Assembly (NCBI GenBank): GCA_019351895.1
Contig: JABBOH010000011.1
Span: 50,344 to 114,343, forward strand
DNA: 64,000 nt
Origin: Pseudomonadota bacterium
GTDB lineage: Bacteria > Pseudomonadota > Alphaproteobacteria > Acetobacterales > Acetobacteraceae
Reading direction: 5' to 3'
The notes under the pieces were generated by a model. The model was not told where the DNA came from. It saw only the letters and a list, made by a program, of their open reading frames with translations, and did no database searches. The position numbers were made by a program, and so were the translations under genes. Of the stretch, positions 50,114-60,996 are shown piece after piece. Position 1 is the first letter of the stretch; each line of letters opens with the position of its first letter.

Positions 50114-51154
50114 ATGTCTCAGCTGACGCCCAACCCGTCGCCTCGCCCGCTGATCGACCCGTTCGGCCGCGCGATCTCCTATCTGCGCGTGTCCGTCACG
50201 GACCGCTGCGACCTCCGCTGCGTCTATTGCATGCAGGAGAACATGGTCTTCCTGCCGCGCGAGGAGCTTCTGACCTTCGAGGAGCTGGAGCGCCTCGGCC
50301 GCATCTTCATCCGGCTCGGCACGCGCAAGCTGCGGATCACCGGCGGCGAGCCTCTGGTGCGCCGTGACGTGATGCGGCTCATCGCCAGTCTCGGCCAGGA
50401 CCTCGCGCCGGGACGTTTGGAGGAGCTGACGCTCACCACCAACGGCAGCCAGCTCGCGAAACACGCGGCGGGTCTGGCGGCGGCGGGCGTTCGCCGGATC
50501 AATGTCAGCCTCGACACACTCGACCCCGAGCGCTTCCGCGCCGTCACCCGTGGTGGCCGCCTGCCGCAGACGCTCGACGGGTTGCAGGCCGCGCGCGACG
50601 CGGGGCTCGCCGTCAAGATCAACACGGTGGCGCTTCGTGATGTGAACGAGGACGAGTTCGACACGCTCATCGCGTGGTGCGGCACGCAGGGCTTTGACCT
50701 CTGCCTGATCGAGACGATGCCGCTGGGCGAAACCGGCGAGGACCGCGTGGAGCAGTATCTGCCCCTCTCCACGGTGCGCCCGCGGCTGCAGCGTCACTGG
50801 ACCCTGCAACGCGACGATACGCCCGGGCTGGCAGGCGTGGCTCCCGGACCCGCGCGATACTGGCGGATCGCCGAAACCGGCCAGCGCATCGGCTTCATCA
50901 CGCCGCTCACCGAGCATTTCTGTGACAGCTGCAACCGTGTGCGGCTGACCTGCACGGGCACGCTGTTCCTCTGCCTCGGGCAGGAGGATCACGCCGATCT
51001 GCGCACCCCGCTGCGGGACGGCGCATCGGACGAGGAGATGGAGGCGATCATCCGCGCGGCGGTGGCCCGTAAGCCGAAGGCGCACGACTTCATCATCGAC
51101 CGCGACCACCCGCAAACGCAGATCGCCCGTCACATGAGCATGACGGGCGGCTGA
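50114..51154 (+). CDS. moaA: GTP 3',8-cyclase MoaA
   Basis: [15 protein letters not shown] radical-SAM motif, [15 protein letters not shown]-terminal [20 protein letters not shown]. Confidence 0.97.
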   Translation: MSQLTPNPSPRPLIDPFGRAISYLRVSVTDRCDLRCVYCMQENMVFLPREELLTFEELERLGRIFIRLGTRKLRITGGEPLVRRDVMRLIASLGQDLAPGRLEELTLTTNGSQLAKHAAGLAAAGVRRINVSLDTLDPERFRAVTRGGRLPQTLDGLQAARDAGLAVKINTVALRDVNEDEFDTLIAWCGTQGFDLCLIETMPLGETGEDRVEQYLPLSTVRPRLQRHWTLQRDDTPGLAGVAPGPARYWRIAETGQRIGFITPLTEHFCDSCNRVRLTCTGTLFLCLGQEDHADLRTPLRDGASDEEMEAIIRAAVARKPKAHDFIIDRDHPQTQIARHMSMTGG

Positions 51155-51209
51155 TCAGGACGTATCTGCGGGAGTTCCGCCGGGCGGGCCGGCGGAGGTC
51201 GCTGCGGCG

Positions 51210-51518
51210 TCAGGCTGCCGGGGTCGCGAGGGCCTTCTTCGCGGCGGCGCGCTGGATGCGGCGCTTCATCACCTTCGCCTCGGGCGGCAGCTGGCTTGCC
51301 GGCGTGTTCAGCAGGAAGCTGTCGATGCCGCCATTGTGCTCGATCGTGCGAAGGCCCCGTGTGGTCACCCGCAGGGTGATGGGCGCACCGAGAATATCGG
51401 ACATCACCGAGGCATCCTGCATATTGGGCAGGAAGCGGCGGCGGGTCTTGTTATTGGCGTGGCTGACGTTGTTGCCAGACAGCACGCCCTTGCCGGTGAT
51501 CTCGCAGCGACGGGACAT
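51210..51518 (-). CDS. rpmB: 50S ribosomal protein L28
   Basis: [34 protein letters not shown]. Confidence 0.97.
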   Translation of the reverse strand: MSRRCEITGKGVLSGNNVSHANNKTRRRFLPNMQDASVMSDILGAPITLRVTTRGLRTIEHNGGIDSFLLNTPASQLPPEAKVMKRRIQRAAAKKALATPAA

Positions 51519-51690
51519 GGGTGAAACCTCGAAAACATCAAACGCACGATACCGCGGAAAATCCTGTCGCGCGGCACCTGACGGAGGCGGGCTTATGGCC
51601 AATGCGAGGCCGAGCGTCAAGCATGGGGGCCGCGCATCTCCCGACTAGGGAAGGCGGGGCTCGCGCCCCGTCTCGCGTTCCCCTTGGCGC

Positions 51691-51969
51691 TCAGGCGTTA
51701 CCCTGAGCCGGAGGATCGGACAGCGCCGCCATCTCCCCGGACTCGACGCTCGCCCGGGCCTGATCGAGCACGGCCAGGACCGCGTCGGTCGTGAGGTGCA
51801 TCGTCAGCATCCCCATCGCGCCGCCGAGCAGCGCCGAGGCGATCGCCACCGGATCGATGTTCTGCTTCGTCATGTAGTCGATGGCCTGATCGACAACCGC
51901 GCCCGCGTGGCGAAGATCGGGCGACGCGCCTTCCAGACCGGGCATGCCGGGCGGATCCTGTTCGCTCAT
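51691..51969 (-). CDS. Small hypothetical protein (92 aa)
   Basis: MSEQDPPGMPGLEGASPDLRHAGAVVDQAIDYMTKQNIDPVAIASALLGGAMGMLTMHLTTDAVLAVLDQARASVESGEMAALSDPPAQGNA. Confidence 0.65.
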   Translation of the reverse strand: MSEQDPPGMPGLEGASPDLRHAGAVVDQAIDYMTKQNIDPVAIASALLGGAMGMLTMHLTTDAVLAVLDQARASVESGEMAALSDPPAQGNA

Positions 51970-52003
51970 TCTTTCGTATCCCTCTATCCGGCCGGCATCC
52001 GCA

Positions 52004-53923
52004 CTAGGCTGCCGGAACGCCGCGCGGTTTGGTGGCGACTGCTTGCTCGGCGCGAGCGCCTTCGTCCTGCTCCGCCTGCGCCGCCCACATCCCCGCATAG
52101 ATGCCGCCGCGCGCGAGCAAATTCCAGTGGCTGCCGCGCTCGACGACCTGCCCGTCATTGAGGACGAGGATTTCGTCGGCGTCGACGACGGTCGAGAGGC
52201 GGTGCGCGATGGTGAGCGTGGTGCGGTTGCGCGCGACCGCCCGGAGGGCCGCCTGAATCTCCTGCTCGGTATTGGTGTCAAGCGCGCTGGTCGCCTCGTC
52301 CAGCACCAGGATGCGGGGGTTCTTGAGCAGCGTCCGCGCGATCGCGACCCGCTGCTTCTCGCCGCCCGACAGCTTCAACCCGCGCTCGCCGACCTTCGTC
52401 TCATAGCCCTGCGGCAGCGTCTGGATGAAATCATGGAGCTGCGCCAGCCGCGCGGCGTTTTCCACCTCCGCGGGCGAGGCGCTCGGGCGGCCATAGGCGA
52501 TGTTGTAGCGGATCGTGTCGTTGAACAGCACGGTGTCCTGGGGCACGACGCCGATCACGGCGCGCAGGCTGTCCTGCGTGATGCCGCGTATATCCTCGCC
52601 GCCGATGCGGATGCTGCCGCCGCCGACATCGTAGAAGCGGAACAGCAGGCGGGTGAGGGTCGACTTCCCGGCGCCCGTCGGCCCGACGACGGCGAGGTTG
52701 CCGCCGGGCGGGATCACGAAGCTGACGCCCTTCAGGATCTCCCGCTGCGGGCCGTAGCCGAAGCGGACATCGGTGAATTCGAGCCCGGCCGCGCCCTCAT
52801 CCGGGACGAGATCCTGCGCGCCTGGCCGGTCGCTGACCTCGGCGCCGACCTGCATGAGGCGGAACATCTGCTCGGTGTCGACGAGCCCCTGCTTCACCTC
52901 GCGATAGACGAAGCCGAGGAACGTCAGCGGCGTGTAGAGCTGCATCAGGTAGGTATTGGCCAGCACGAAGCGCCCGACAGTCATGTGGCCGGAGGCGACG
53001 CCCTTCGCGGAGAGCAGCATGATGGCCGCGAGCCCCAGCGCGATGATGACCGACTGGCCGATATTGAGCAGGTTGAGCGACACCTGGGAGCGCACGGCGG
53101 CGCGCTCGTATTTGGCGAGCGCCGTATCGAAACGCGCGGCCTCGTGGCGCTCGTTGCCGAAGTATTTGACCGTCTCGTAGTTCAGCAGGCTGTCGACCGC
53201 CTTGGTCTGTGCGTCGGCATCTGAATCGTTCATCAGCCGCCGGAACCGGACGCGGTAGTTGGTGAAGGTGAGCGTGAAGGCGATATAGGCGCCGACGGCG
53301 CCGAGCGTCGTCGCGGCGTAGCGCCAGTCGAACAGCCGCCACAGGATGACGGTGACCATCGTCAGCTCGAACAGCGTCGGGATGATGTTGAACACGGCGA
53401 AGCGCAGCACCTGTTCGATGCCGTTGGTGCCGCGGTCGATGGCGCGGGAGAGGCCGCCGGTATGGCGGTCGAGATGAAAACGGAGCGAGAGCCGGTGCAG
53501 GTGCTCGAAGGTCTGCAGCGCGATGCGCCGCACGGCCCGCTGCTGCACGGCCGAAAACACGGCGTCGCGCATTTCGGCAAATCCGCCGGAGGCGATCCGC
53601 AGCAGGCAGTACCCGATGATGAGCGCCACCGGCACGGTGATGACGGCGGCGGCCGTGGCGTCCGTCCCTATCCTGTGAGCGGCCTTCGGCGCCAGATGGT
53701 CGACCGCGCGGCTATAGAGGATCGGGATGCAGACGGTCGCGACTTTGGCGAGGATCAGGCAGAGGACCGCCGCGACCACGCGGACCTGGGCCACCCTGTC
53801 GCCGGGCGGCCATAGATAGGGCAGCAGCATCCGCACGGTGCTTGCCCCCGTATCTTTCGTCGTAGCCGCCGCCGTGGTGCTATCCAGTGGATTTGATGCG
53901 GGGCCGGTCGCCATGCTCGGCAT
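52004..53923 (-). CDS. ABC transporter ATP-binding/permease, ATM1/HMT1 type
   Basis: ADHLAPKAA TM domain, LNYETVKYFGNERHEAARFD (ATM1 hallmark), Walker A GPTGAGKSTLTRLLFRFYD, LSGGEKQRVAIARTLLKNP. Confidence 0.95.
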   Translation of the reverse strand: MPSMATGPASNPLDSTTAAATTKDTGASTVRMLLPYLWPPGDRVAQVRVVAAVLCLILAKVATVCIPILYSRAVDHLAPKAAHRIGTDATAAAVITVPVALIIGYCLLRIASGGFAEMRDAVFSAVQQRAVRRIALQTFEHLHRLSLRFHLDRHTGGLSRAIDRGTNGIEQVLRFAVFNIIPTLFELTMVTVILWRLFDWRYAATTLGAVGAYIAFTLTFTNYRVRFRRLMNDSDADAQTKAVDSLLNYETVKYFGNERHEAARFDTALAKYERAAVRSQVSLNLLNIGQSVIIALGLAAIMLLSAKGVASGHMTVGRFVLANTYLMQLYTPLTFLGFVYREVKQGLVDTEQMFRLMQVGAEVSDRPGAQDLVPDEGAAGLEFTDVRFGYGPQREILKGVSFVIPPGGNLAVVGPTGAGKSTLTRLLFRFYDVGGGSIRIGGEDIRGITQDSLRAVIGVVPQDTVLFNDTIRYNIAYGRPSASPAEVENAARLAQLHDFIQTLPQGYETKVGERGLKLSGGEKQRVAIARTLLKNPRILVLDEATSALDTNTEQEIQAALRAVARNRTTLTIAHRLSTVVDADEILVLNDGQVVERGSHWNLLARGGIYAGMWAAQAEQDEGARAEQAVATKPRGVPAA

Positions 53924-53961
53924 GTTGCACGGCGTCCCGAGCTTGCAAAGGTCTCCCTCGC

Positions 53962-54816
53962 ATGGCTGACGCCGTTATCGAACCGTTCATGCGGCACATC
54001 CGGCTGTGCCGGAACCTGGAATTGCCAGGCGGCCGGCTGCCCTTTCGCATCGGCGACGCGCCCGTCGGCTGGCTGCGGCCGGATTTCGCCCGGGCGCTCG
54101 CGCTCGCGGCGGGGCTCGCACAGGACGCGGATGGCGCGGTGACGCTGCCGGCCAGTCGCGCGGAGAGCTTGCCGGCCATCGCCGAAACGCTTGGCCGCGC
54201 CGGCTGGTTTCATCTGCGTGGCGAGGCCTTCGACGTGCGGGCAGACGACGACGCGCCCGCTCTCACGACGCTCGACCGTGGCGCGGTGCCCTCCTTCGGC
54301 GTTACCTCGCGCGGGGTTCATTGCAACGGTCTCGTCCGACGGGCCGATGGGCTCCACCTCTGGGTGGCGCGCCGCGCGGCGGACAAGCTGCTCGATCCCG
54401 GCAAGCTCGATCATATCGTGGCAGGCGGCATCTCGGCGGGCATGGGCCCCTTCGACACGCTGGTGAAAGAGGCGCAGGAGGAAGCGGCCGTGCCCGCGGT
54501 CCTCATCACCAGGGCACGGCCCGTCGCCACCATCCGCTACACGATGGAGCGCTCGGAGGGCCTGCGGCGTGATCTGCTCTATTGCTACGACCTTGATCTT
54601 CCAGAAGATTTCATGCCCCGCCCAAGCGATGGCGAGGTCGAGGCCTTCGAGCTCTGGCCGGTCGAGCGCGCGGTCGCGGCAGTCAGGGCGGGCGACAGCT
54701 TCAAGTTCAACGTCAATCTCGTCCTGATCGACCTCTTTCTCAGGGAGGGGCTGCTCGGGTCCGGTGCCGATGCTGTAATGCTGCGCCGCACCCTGGATTG
54801 CGATGTTTCAGGGTGA
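53962..54816 (+). CDS. DUF4743/NUDIX hydrolase family protein
   Basis: HCNGLVRRADGLHLWVARRAADKLLDPGKLDHIVAGGISAGMGPFDTLVKEAQEEAAV (Nudix box region). Confidence 0.88.
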   Translation: MADAVIEPFMRHIRLCRNLELPGGRLPFRIGDAPVGWLRPDFARALALAAGLAQDADGAVTLPASRAESLPAIAETLGRAGWFHLRGEAFDVRADDDAPALTTLDRGAVPSFGVTSRGVHCNGLVRRADGLHLWVARRAADKLLDPGKLDHIVAGGISAGMGPFDTLVKEAQEEAAVPAVLITRARPVATIRYTMERSEGLRRDLLYCYDLDLPEDFMPRPSDGEVEAFELWPVERAVAAVRAGDSFKFNVNLVLIDLFLREGLLGSGADAVMLRRTLDCDVSG

Positions 54817-54871
54817 AACAAATAAAAACCGCAAAATCAAAGTCTTCTGCGGTAACATGGAGCAACAATCA

Positions 54872-54900
54872 TTGACTGGCGGTTACCGTTACAGAATGCT
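54872..54900 (+). promoter_or_regulatory. Candidate lpxC promoter TTGACT-N17-AATGCT overlapping an inverted-repeat arm
   Basis: TTGACT at 54872-54877, AATGCT at 54895-54900; IR arms CGGTAAC 54850-54856 / GTTACCG 54882-54888. Confidence 0.35.
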
Positions 54901-54973
54901 TTCTTCCCCCCAGATTAAAGATGCGACGAGGTCGTCGCGCGCTTGATCGTGTGATGTGAGGGTTGACTCTGTG

Positions 54974-55957
54974 ATGGACGGATTGCCGGGATATTACACT
55001 GAGACGGCGATCCCGGTGGCATCGCGGACCCTGCGCAACACCATCGACTGCCGCGGCACCGGCCTGCATAGCGGGCGGGAGACGCATCTCATCCTGCGCC
55101 CGGCTCCGGCCGGCACGGGCATCGTCTTCCGGCGTAGCGATCTCGGTATCGACATTCCGGCCCAATTTGACCTCGTCACCGACACGCGGCTGTGCACGAA
55201 GCTCTCCGCGCCCGGGCAGCCGGAAGCCTCGGTCGGCACGGTCGAACACATCATGGCGGCGCTGGCAGGGGCTGCCATCGACAACGTGATCATCGAGGTC
55301 GACGGTCCCGAAATCCCCATCTTCGACGGCTCGGCCGCGCCCCTCGTCTTCCTGATCGACTGCGCGGGCGTTGCGGACATCCCCGTGGCCCGGGAGATGA
55401 TCGAGGTTGTGCGGACGGTGACGGTCGTGGACGGCGGGGCCTCGGCCAGTTTCGAGCCGCTTCCGACCGGCCGAAGCTGGGTCGGGCTCGACATCTCGAT
55501 GTCGATCGATTTTTCCGCGACAGCGATCGGCCGGCAGTCGTTCGATCTCCGGTTTTCCGAGGCGCGCTTCCGCAGTGAGATCGCGGGCGCCCGCACCTTC
55601 GTCCAGGCGGAGGAGGTAGCGCAGCTACGGGCCGTGGGTCTCGCGCTCGGCGGCAGCCTCGACAATGCCGTGGTCGTCGATGGCGATCAGGTTCTCAATC
55701 CGGCGGGCCTCAGGGTCCGCGACGAATTCGTCCGCCACAAGGTGCTGGACGCGGTGGGCGACCTCGCCCTCGCCGGGGCCTCAATCATCGGCCGCTTCAC
55801 CGGCCACCGTTCCGGCCACCGCACCAACAACCTCCTGTTGCGCGCGCTGCTCGCCGATCCTGCCGCCTTCCGCCGCGTGACGGCCAGCGGCCTGATCAGC
55901 CGTGGCTTCACCGGCGCGGTGCAGATGCCGCTGGGGCTGACCGCCGCCGCTGCCTGA
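54974..55957 (+). CDS. lpxC: UDP-3-O-acyl-N-acetylglucosamine deacetylase
   Basis: RTLRNTIDCRGTGLHSGRETHLILRPAPAGTGIVFRR, VGTVEHIMAALAGAAIDNVIIEVDGPEIPIFDGSA, VRHKVLDAVGDLALAG. Confidence 0.97.
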   Translation: MDGLPGYYTETAIPVASRTLRNTIDCRGTGLHSGRETHLILRPAPAGTGIVFRRSDLGIDIPAQFDLVTDTRLCTKLSAPGQPEASVGTVEHIMAALAGAAIDNVIIEVDGPEIPIFDGSAAPLVFLIDCAGVADIPVAREMIEVVRTVTVVDGGASASFEPLPTGRSWVGLDISMSIDFSATAIGRQSFDLRFSEARFRSEIAGARTFVQAEEVAQLRAVGLALGGSLDNAVVVDGDQVLNPAGLRVRDEFVRHKVLDAVGDLALAGASIIGRFTGHRSGHRTNNLLLRALLADPAAFRRVTASGLISRGFTGAVQMPLGLTAAAA

Positions 55958-56045
55958 GCGCTCGCCGCACGTCCGACCTTTCGGTAACCCCGGCGCCACC
56001 CAATCCACCTTCTCAAGTGGCCCATGCGGTGCCACATCGGGCGCC

Positions 56046-56693
56046 ATGAACCGTCGATCTTTCCTGGCACTCACGCCGCTCGCGGCCTTGCCGCTCGTGG
56101 CCATTCCCCTGGCGGGCGCGGAGGCGCAGCTTGCCGCCTCGCCGCCTCGCACTCCGCAGGATCAGGCGGACATCGCCAAGGTCGAGGCGTATCTCAACGG
56201 CATCCATACGATGAAGGCGCGATTCCTTCAGGTGGATGCGAACGGCCGCTCCATCGGCGGCAACGTCTGGATGGAACGTCCTGGCCGCATGCGGTTCGAA
56301 TACGACCCGCCGGACCGGATGCTGCTCGTCGCCGGCCATGGGCTGCTTGTCTACTACGATCCGGCGGTGCAGCAGACGACCAACATATTCCTCTCCAGCA
56401 CGCCGCTTGGCTTGTTGCTTCAGGACAACCTGCGGCTCGCCGGGGCTGTCACCGTCACCGGCATTGCGCGGGCACGCGGGCAGCTCCAGGTCAGCCTCGT
56501 GCGGACGGCGCGTCCGAAGGAGGGCACGATCACCCTCATTTTCGCGACCGACCCGATGACGCTGCGCAGCTGGGTCATCACCGACGCGCAGGGCCGCCGC
56601 ACCCAGATCAGCCTCTATGACATGACCTTCGGCGGCCACTATCCGGAGAGCATGTTCACCTTCGTCGGCCCTCAGTTCGAGCACAACCAGTAG
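56046..56693 (+). CDS. lolA: Outer membrane lipoprotein carrier protein LolA
   Basis: Signal peptide; YLNGIHTMKARFLQVDANGRSIGGNVWMERPGRMRFEYDPPDRMLLVAGHGLLVYYD. Confidence 0.92.
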   Translation: MNRRSFLALTPLAALPLVAIPLAGAEAQLAASPPRTPQDQADIAKVEAYLNGIHTMKARFLQVDANGRSIGGNVWMERPGRMRFEYDPPDRMLLVAGHGLLVYYDPAVQQTTNIFLSSTPLGLLLQDNLRLAGAVTVTGIARARGQLQVSLVRTARPKEGTITLIFATDPMTLRSWVITDAQGRRTQISLYDMTFGGHYPESMFTFVGPQFEHNQ

Positions 56694-56787
56694 CGGCGGA
56701 GGCGCTCCGTTCCGCAAAATTGGTGCGGTGCGGCAAAAGCCTGTAGGAGGGCGCCTCGCCCTCACCCTATCGTCCGGCACCTTCCAC

Positions 56788-58419
56788 ATGATCCAGATCG
56801 ACGGCCTCGTCTTCAACGCCTGGGGACGCCGCTTCTTCGACCGCGCCTCCGTCACCCTGCCGGTCAACTCCAAGGTCGGGCTCGTCGGCCGCAACGGCGT
56901 CGGCAAGTCGACGCTGTTCAAGCTCATCCTCGGCTCGCTGCAGCCCGACAGCGGCGAGATCAACGTGCCGCGCGCGGCCCGCATCGCGGCGGTCGACCAG
57001 GAGCATGCGGCGACCCCCATATCCCTGCTCGACACCATTCTCGCCGCCGACACAGAGCGCGACGCGCTCTACGCCGAGTTGGAAACCGCCGAGCCCGAGC
57101 GCATGGGCGACATATACGGGCGCCTCAGCGAGATCGACGCCGATCGCGCGCCCGCCCGCGCCGCCGAAATCCTCAGCGGCCTCGGCTTCTCAACCGAGGA
57201 TCTGGAACGCCCGATGGCCGAGTTCTCGGGCGGCTGGCGGATGCGCGTGGCGCTCGCCTCCGCGCTGTTCGCCCAGCCCGACCTGCTGTTGCTGGACGAG
57301 CCCACGAACTATCTCGATCTCGAAGGCGCGCTGTGGCTCGAAGCGCGGCTGCAGAAATACCCGCATTCCGCGCTCATCATCAGCCATGACCGCGAGCTTC
57401 TGAACAACTCGGTGCAGCACATCCTGCATGTGAGCGAGGGCAAGCTCGACCTCTATACCGGCGGCTACGACGATTTCGAGCGGCGGCGCGCCGAGAAGCT
57501 GCGCCTGCAATCGGCTTCGCGGGCCAAGCAGGAAGCCGAGCGGGCGCATCTGCAGAGCTTCGTCGACCGCTTCCGCGCCAAGGCGAGCAAGGCAGCCCAG
57601 GCGCAGTCCCGCATGAAGCGCCTCGCCAAGCTGGAACCGATCGGCGAGACGATCGAGGAGCGGGTGTCGCCCTTCCTGCTGCCGTCGCCCGCTCGCCCTC
57701 TGGCGCCGCCGCTCATGCGGCTCGAGAACGTCGATGTCGGCTACGGCGACGATCCGCCGGTTCTGAGCCACCTCGACCTCAGGCTCGACATCGACGACCG
57801 CATCGGGCTGCTCGGCGTCAACGGCGCGGGCAAGTCGACCTTCGCCAAGATGGCGGCGGGCGCCTTGGCCATCCGCTCGGGCCGGATGCAGCGAGAGGGC
57901 CGCATCAAGGTCGGCTGGTTCCACCAGCATCAGATCGAGGCGCTGGACCCCGACGACACTCCGCTCGAGATCGTGCGGCGCGCCCTGCCCAAGATCAGCG
58001 AATCCGCCCGGCGGTCGCGGCTCGCGCAGTGGGGACTCGGCTTCTCCAAGCAGGAGACGACGGTCTTCGACCTCTCGGGCGGCGAGCGCGCGCGGCTTCT
58101 GCTGAACCTCGTGGCGCAGGCGGCCCCGCATCTGCTGATCCTCGACGAGCCGACGAACCACCTCGACATCGACAGCCGCCGCGCGCTGCTGGACGCGCTC
58201 AACGACTACGAGGGCGCGGTCATCCTCATCACCCATGACCGTTCGCTGATGGAGCTGGTGGCCGACCGGCTTTGGCTGGCGGCGGACGGGACGGTGGCGC
58301 CCTTCGACGGCGACATGGACGACTACGCGAAATTCGTGCTCGAGCGGGCCCGCGGCGGCGCGCCCGCGCCGACGCAAATAGCGCGCGAGGGCAAGAAGAA
58401 GAAAAAGAAGACGGCCTGA
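56788..58419 (+). CDS. ABC-F family ATP-binding protein
   Basis: Two Walker A motifs (GRNGVGKSTLFK, GVNGAGKSTFAK), FSGGWRMRVALASALFAQPDLLLLDEPTNYLDL; no TM domain; Lys-rich C-terminus. Confidence 0.95.
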   Translation: MIQIDGLVFNAWGRRFFDRASVTLPVNSKVGLVGRNGVGKSTLFKLILGSLQPDSGEINVPRAARIAAVDQEHAATPISLLDTILAADTERDALYAELETAEPERMGDIYGRLSEIDADRAPARAAEILSGLGFSTEDLERPMAEFSGGWRMRVALASALFAQPDLLLLDEPTNYLDLEGALWLEARLQKYPHSALIISHDRELLNNSVQHILHVSEGKLDLYTGGYDDFERRRAEKLRLQSASRAKQEAERAHLQSFVDRFRAKASKAAQAQSRMKRLAKLEPIGETIEERVSPFLLPSPARPLAPPLMRLENVDVGYGDDPPVLSHLDLRLDIDDRIGLLGVNGAGKSTFAKMAAGALAIRSGRMQREGRIKVGWFHQHQIEALDPDDTPLEIVRRALPKISESARRSRLAQWGLGFSKQETTVFDLSGGERARLLLNLVAQAAPHLLILDEPTNHLDIDSRRALLDALNDYEGAVILITHDRSLMELVADRLWLAADGTVAPFDGDMDDYAKFVLERARGGAPAPTQIAREGKKKKKKTA

Positions 58420-58428
58420 CCGGTCGCC

Positions 58429-59352
58429 CTACTGCGGATGCACCGGCGGATGCTCCGCCGTGACGCGCGGCTGGCGCACCTTCTCCCGGGCGAAGGTGAA
58501 CAGACCCGCGCCGATGATGACGATGGCGCCGAGGATCATCACCCCGTCCAGCCGGTCGCCGAAGACGCCGTAGCCGAGGCCGATGCCCCATAGCATCTGG
58601 CTGTATTGGGTCGGCGCCACGATGCTCGCCGGGGCCATGCGGCCCGTCACCATCATGAGGACGTTTCCGGCGGCGCCCATCAGCCCGTAGGAAAGGATGA
58701 AGATGAGGTCATGGGCCGTCGGCAGGACGAAGTGCGGCAGGCTGAGGACGAGCCCGGCGACCAAGGGTCCGATCAGCCCCGCGCCATAGAGCGAGGTGCG
58801 CTTCTCCGAGTTCCCCAGATGCCGCAGCAGCACGACGGTGACGGCACCGGCGAAGCCGCCGCAGAGCGCGGCGACATGGCCGAGCCTGAGGACATGGAAC
58901 CCCGGCCGCAGCACGATCAGGACGCCGATGAAGCCCACGACCACGGCTGACCAGCGCCGCCAGCCCACCGGCTCCTTGAGGAAGATCACGGACAGGATGG
59001 TGACAAAGCCGGGCAGCAGGAACAGCAGCGCGAAGGCTTCCGCCATCGGCAGTTCCGTGAAGGCGACGACGGAACAGACAGCGCCGGCGGCGGCCGCGCC
59101 CGCGCGGAGGCTCCACATCCGACGGTCGCGGCAGCGCACCAGATCGCGCCAGCGGTCCCCTTTTCCGCGCACGAACGGCACCGCGAGCAAGCCCAGCAGG
59201 GAGCCGAAGAACACGAGTTCGAAGGGCGGCAACGCGCCGTGCAGCGCCCGCACGGAGGCATCGCTCAGGGCATAGACGGCGTAACCCAGGAAGGAGACGC
59301 CGACGCCCTGAACCGTCCTCCGCCTGACCTCGTCGATCGTTGCTGGCTGCAC
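58429..59352 (-). CDS. DMT family transporter (EamA)
   Basis: ALSDASVRALHGALPPFELVFFGSLLGLLAVPF, VGWRRWSAVVVGFIGVLIVLRPG; GTG start at 59352. Confidence 0.9.
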   Translation of the reverse strand: MQPATIDEVRRRTVQGVGVSFLGYAVYALSDASVRALHGALPPFELVFFGSLLGLLAVPFVRGKGDRWRDLVRCRDRRMWSLRAGAAAAGAVCSVVAFTELPMAEAFALLFLLPGFVTILSVIFLKEPVGWRRWSAVVVGFIGVLIVLRPGFHVLRLGHVAALCGGFAGAVTVVLLRHLGNSEKRTSLYGAGLIGPLVAGLVLSLPHFVLPTAHDLIFILSYGLMGAAGNVLMMVTGRMAPASIVAPTQYSQMLWGIGLGYGVFGDRLDGVMILGAIVIIGAGLFTFAREKVRQPRVTAEHPPVHPQ

Positions 59353-59381
59353 GGCTGTTCCGATCCGACCTTCGAAGCCGG

Positions 59382-59780
59382 TCAGCCGCCGCCGTAAAGC
59401 GCGTCGGGAGAGACGACCGGCTCCGCTATCTCGACCAGCCCCTCGGGCCGCGCGGCGCGGTAGAAGCAGCTCAGCCGGCCGGTGTGACAGGCGACGCCCG
59501 TCTGATCGACCAGCAGCAGCAGCGTGTCGCCGTCGCAATCCACCCGCAGCTCGACCAGCCGTTGAACCTGCCCGGAGGTTTCGCCCTTGCGCCAGAGCCG
59601 TCCCCGGCTGCGGCTGAAATAGCAGGCGCGGCCGGTCGCCAAGGTCTCGGCGACCGCCTCCCGGTTCATCCAGGCCATCATCAGAACCGCGCCCGTGTCG
59701 TGCTGCTGCGCAATGGCGGGCACCAGCCCCTCCGCGCTGAAGGCCAGCGCCGCCAGCACCGAATCCAGCGGTTCAGCCAC
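59382..59780 (-). CDS. hisI: Phosphoribosyl-AMP cyclohydrolase
   Basis: [80 protein letters not shown] start. Confidence 0.96.
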   Translation of the reverse strand: MAEPLDSVLAALAFSAEGLVPAIAQQHDTGAVLMMAWMNREAVAETLATGRACYFSRSRGRLWRKGETSGQVQRLVELRVDCDGDTLLLLVDQTGVACHTGRLSCFYRAARPEGLVEIAEPVVSPDALYGGG

Positions 59781-60996
59781 CGGCCGCACCGGCGAGGCAG
59801 GCGAAGCCGCGCTCGAGATCCGCCATGATGTCGGCGGGGTCTTCGAGGCCGATATGCAGCCGCATGATCTCACCGCCGAACCGCCCCGACCCCGCGGTGC
59901 GATGGATCGAGCCGGTCGACGGCAGCACGAGGCTTTCGAAGCCGCCCCAGGACGCGCCGATGCCGAACAGCGTCATGCCGTCGATCATGGCGGCCACGGC
60001 CTCGACCGTGAACTCGGGCTTCAGCACCACGCCGAACAGACTGGAAGCGCCGGTGAAATCCCGCTGCCAGAGTTCATGGCCGGGCGACCCCGGCAGCGCC
60101 GGATGCAGCACCCGCAGCACCTCGGGCCGCTCGGCGAGCCACCGCGCCACCACCAGCCCGTGCTCCATCTGCGTCGCCAGCCGCACGCCGAGGGTGCGGA
60201 CGCCGCGCAGCGCCAGCCAGCAATCGTCCGGGCTCGCGTACTGGCCGAGCGCCATCGAGGCGTCCCGCAGACGGACCCAGTCCTCGTCGGTCGCGACCGT
60301 CACCGCGCCCAGGATGATGTCGGAGTGGCCGCCGATATACTTGGTCGCCGCCTGGATCGAGATGTCCACGCCGTGGCTGAAGGGCTGGAAGAAGTGGATG
60401 CCCCAGGTGTTGTCGATCATGACGCGGGCGCCGTGCGCGTGGGCCACCGCCGAGAGCGCCGGCACGTCCTGCACCTCGAAGGTGTGGCTGCCCGGGCTTT
60501 CCAGGAACAGCACGGCGGTCTCGGGGCGCATGAGCGCTTCGAGGCCATCGGCCGAGATCATCGGGTCGTAATAGGTCGTGGCGATGCCGAGACCGGCCAG
60601 CATCCCGTCGCAGAAGCGGCGCGTCGGACCATAGACGTTGTCGGGCACCAGCACATGCTGTCCGGTCTTGAGGAAGGCGAGCAGCGGCGTGGTGATCGCG
60701 GAGAGCCCCGAGGAGACGATCTGGCAGCGCGTCCCGCCCTCGATCTCCGCGATGGCGTTCTCCAGGGCGAAATGGGTCGGCGTCCCGTGCGTGCCATAAA
60801 CCAGCGCCTGCTCGTGGCGAAGCGCGCTCTGGCTCCGCTGATGGGCGAGGTTCGGATGCAGCACCGTCGAGCCGCGGACGAGCGGCTGGTTGACGAAGCC
60901 ATGCGCGCGCGGGCCGGGACGCCCGAGCTGCGTCAGCCGGGTGGCAAAGCCTTGGCTCCTCGCGCCGTTCCGCGCGTCGTTCTGGTCATCCGGCAT
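59773..60996 (-). CDS. metC: Cystathionine beta-lyase (PLP-dependent)
   Basis: [61 protein letters not shown] (PLP lysine). Confidence 0.93.
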   Translation of the reverse strand: MPDDQNDARNGARSQGFATRLTQLGRPGPRAHGFVNQPLVRGSTVLHPNLAHQRSQSALRHEQALVYGTHGTPTHFALENAIAEIEGGTRCQIVSSGLSAITTPLLAFLKTGQHVLVPDNVYGPTRRFCDGMLAGLGIATTYYDPMISADGLEALMRPETAVLFLESPGSHTFEVQDVPALSAVAHAHGARVMIDNTWGIHFFQPFSHGVDISIQAATKYIGGHSDIILGAVTVATDEDWVRLRDASMALGQYASPDDCWLALRGVRTLGVRLATQMEHGLVVARWLAERPEVLRVLHPALPGSPGHELWQRDFTGASSLFGVVLKPEFTVEAVAAMIDGMTLFGIGASWGGFESLVLPSTGSIHRTAGSGRFGGEIMRLHIGLEDPADIMADLERGFACLAGAAGG

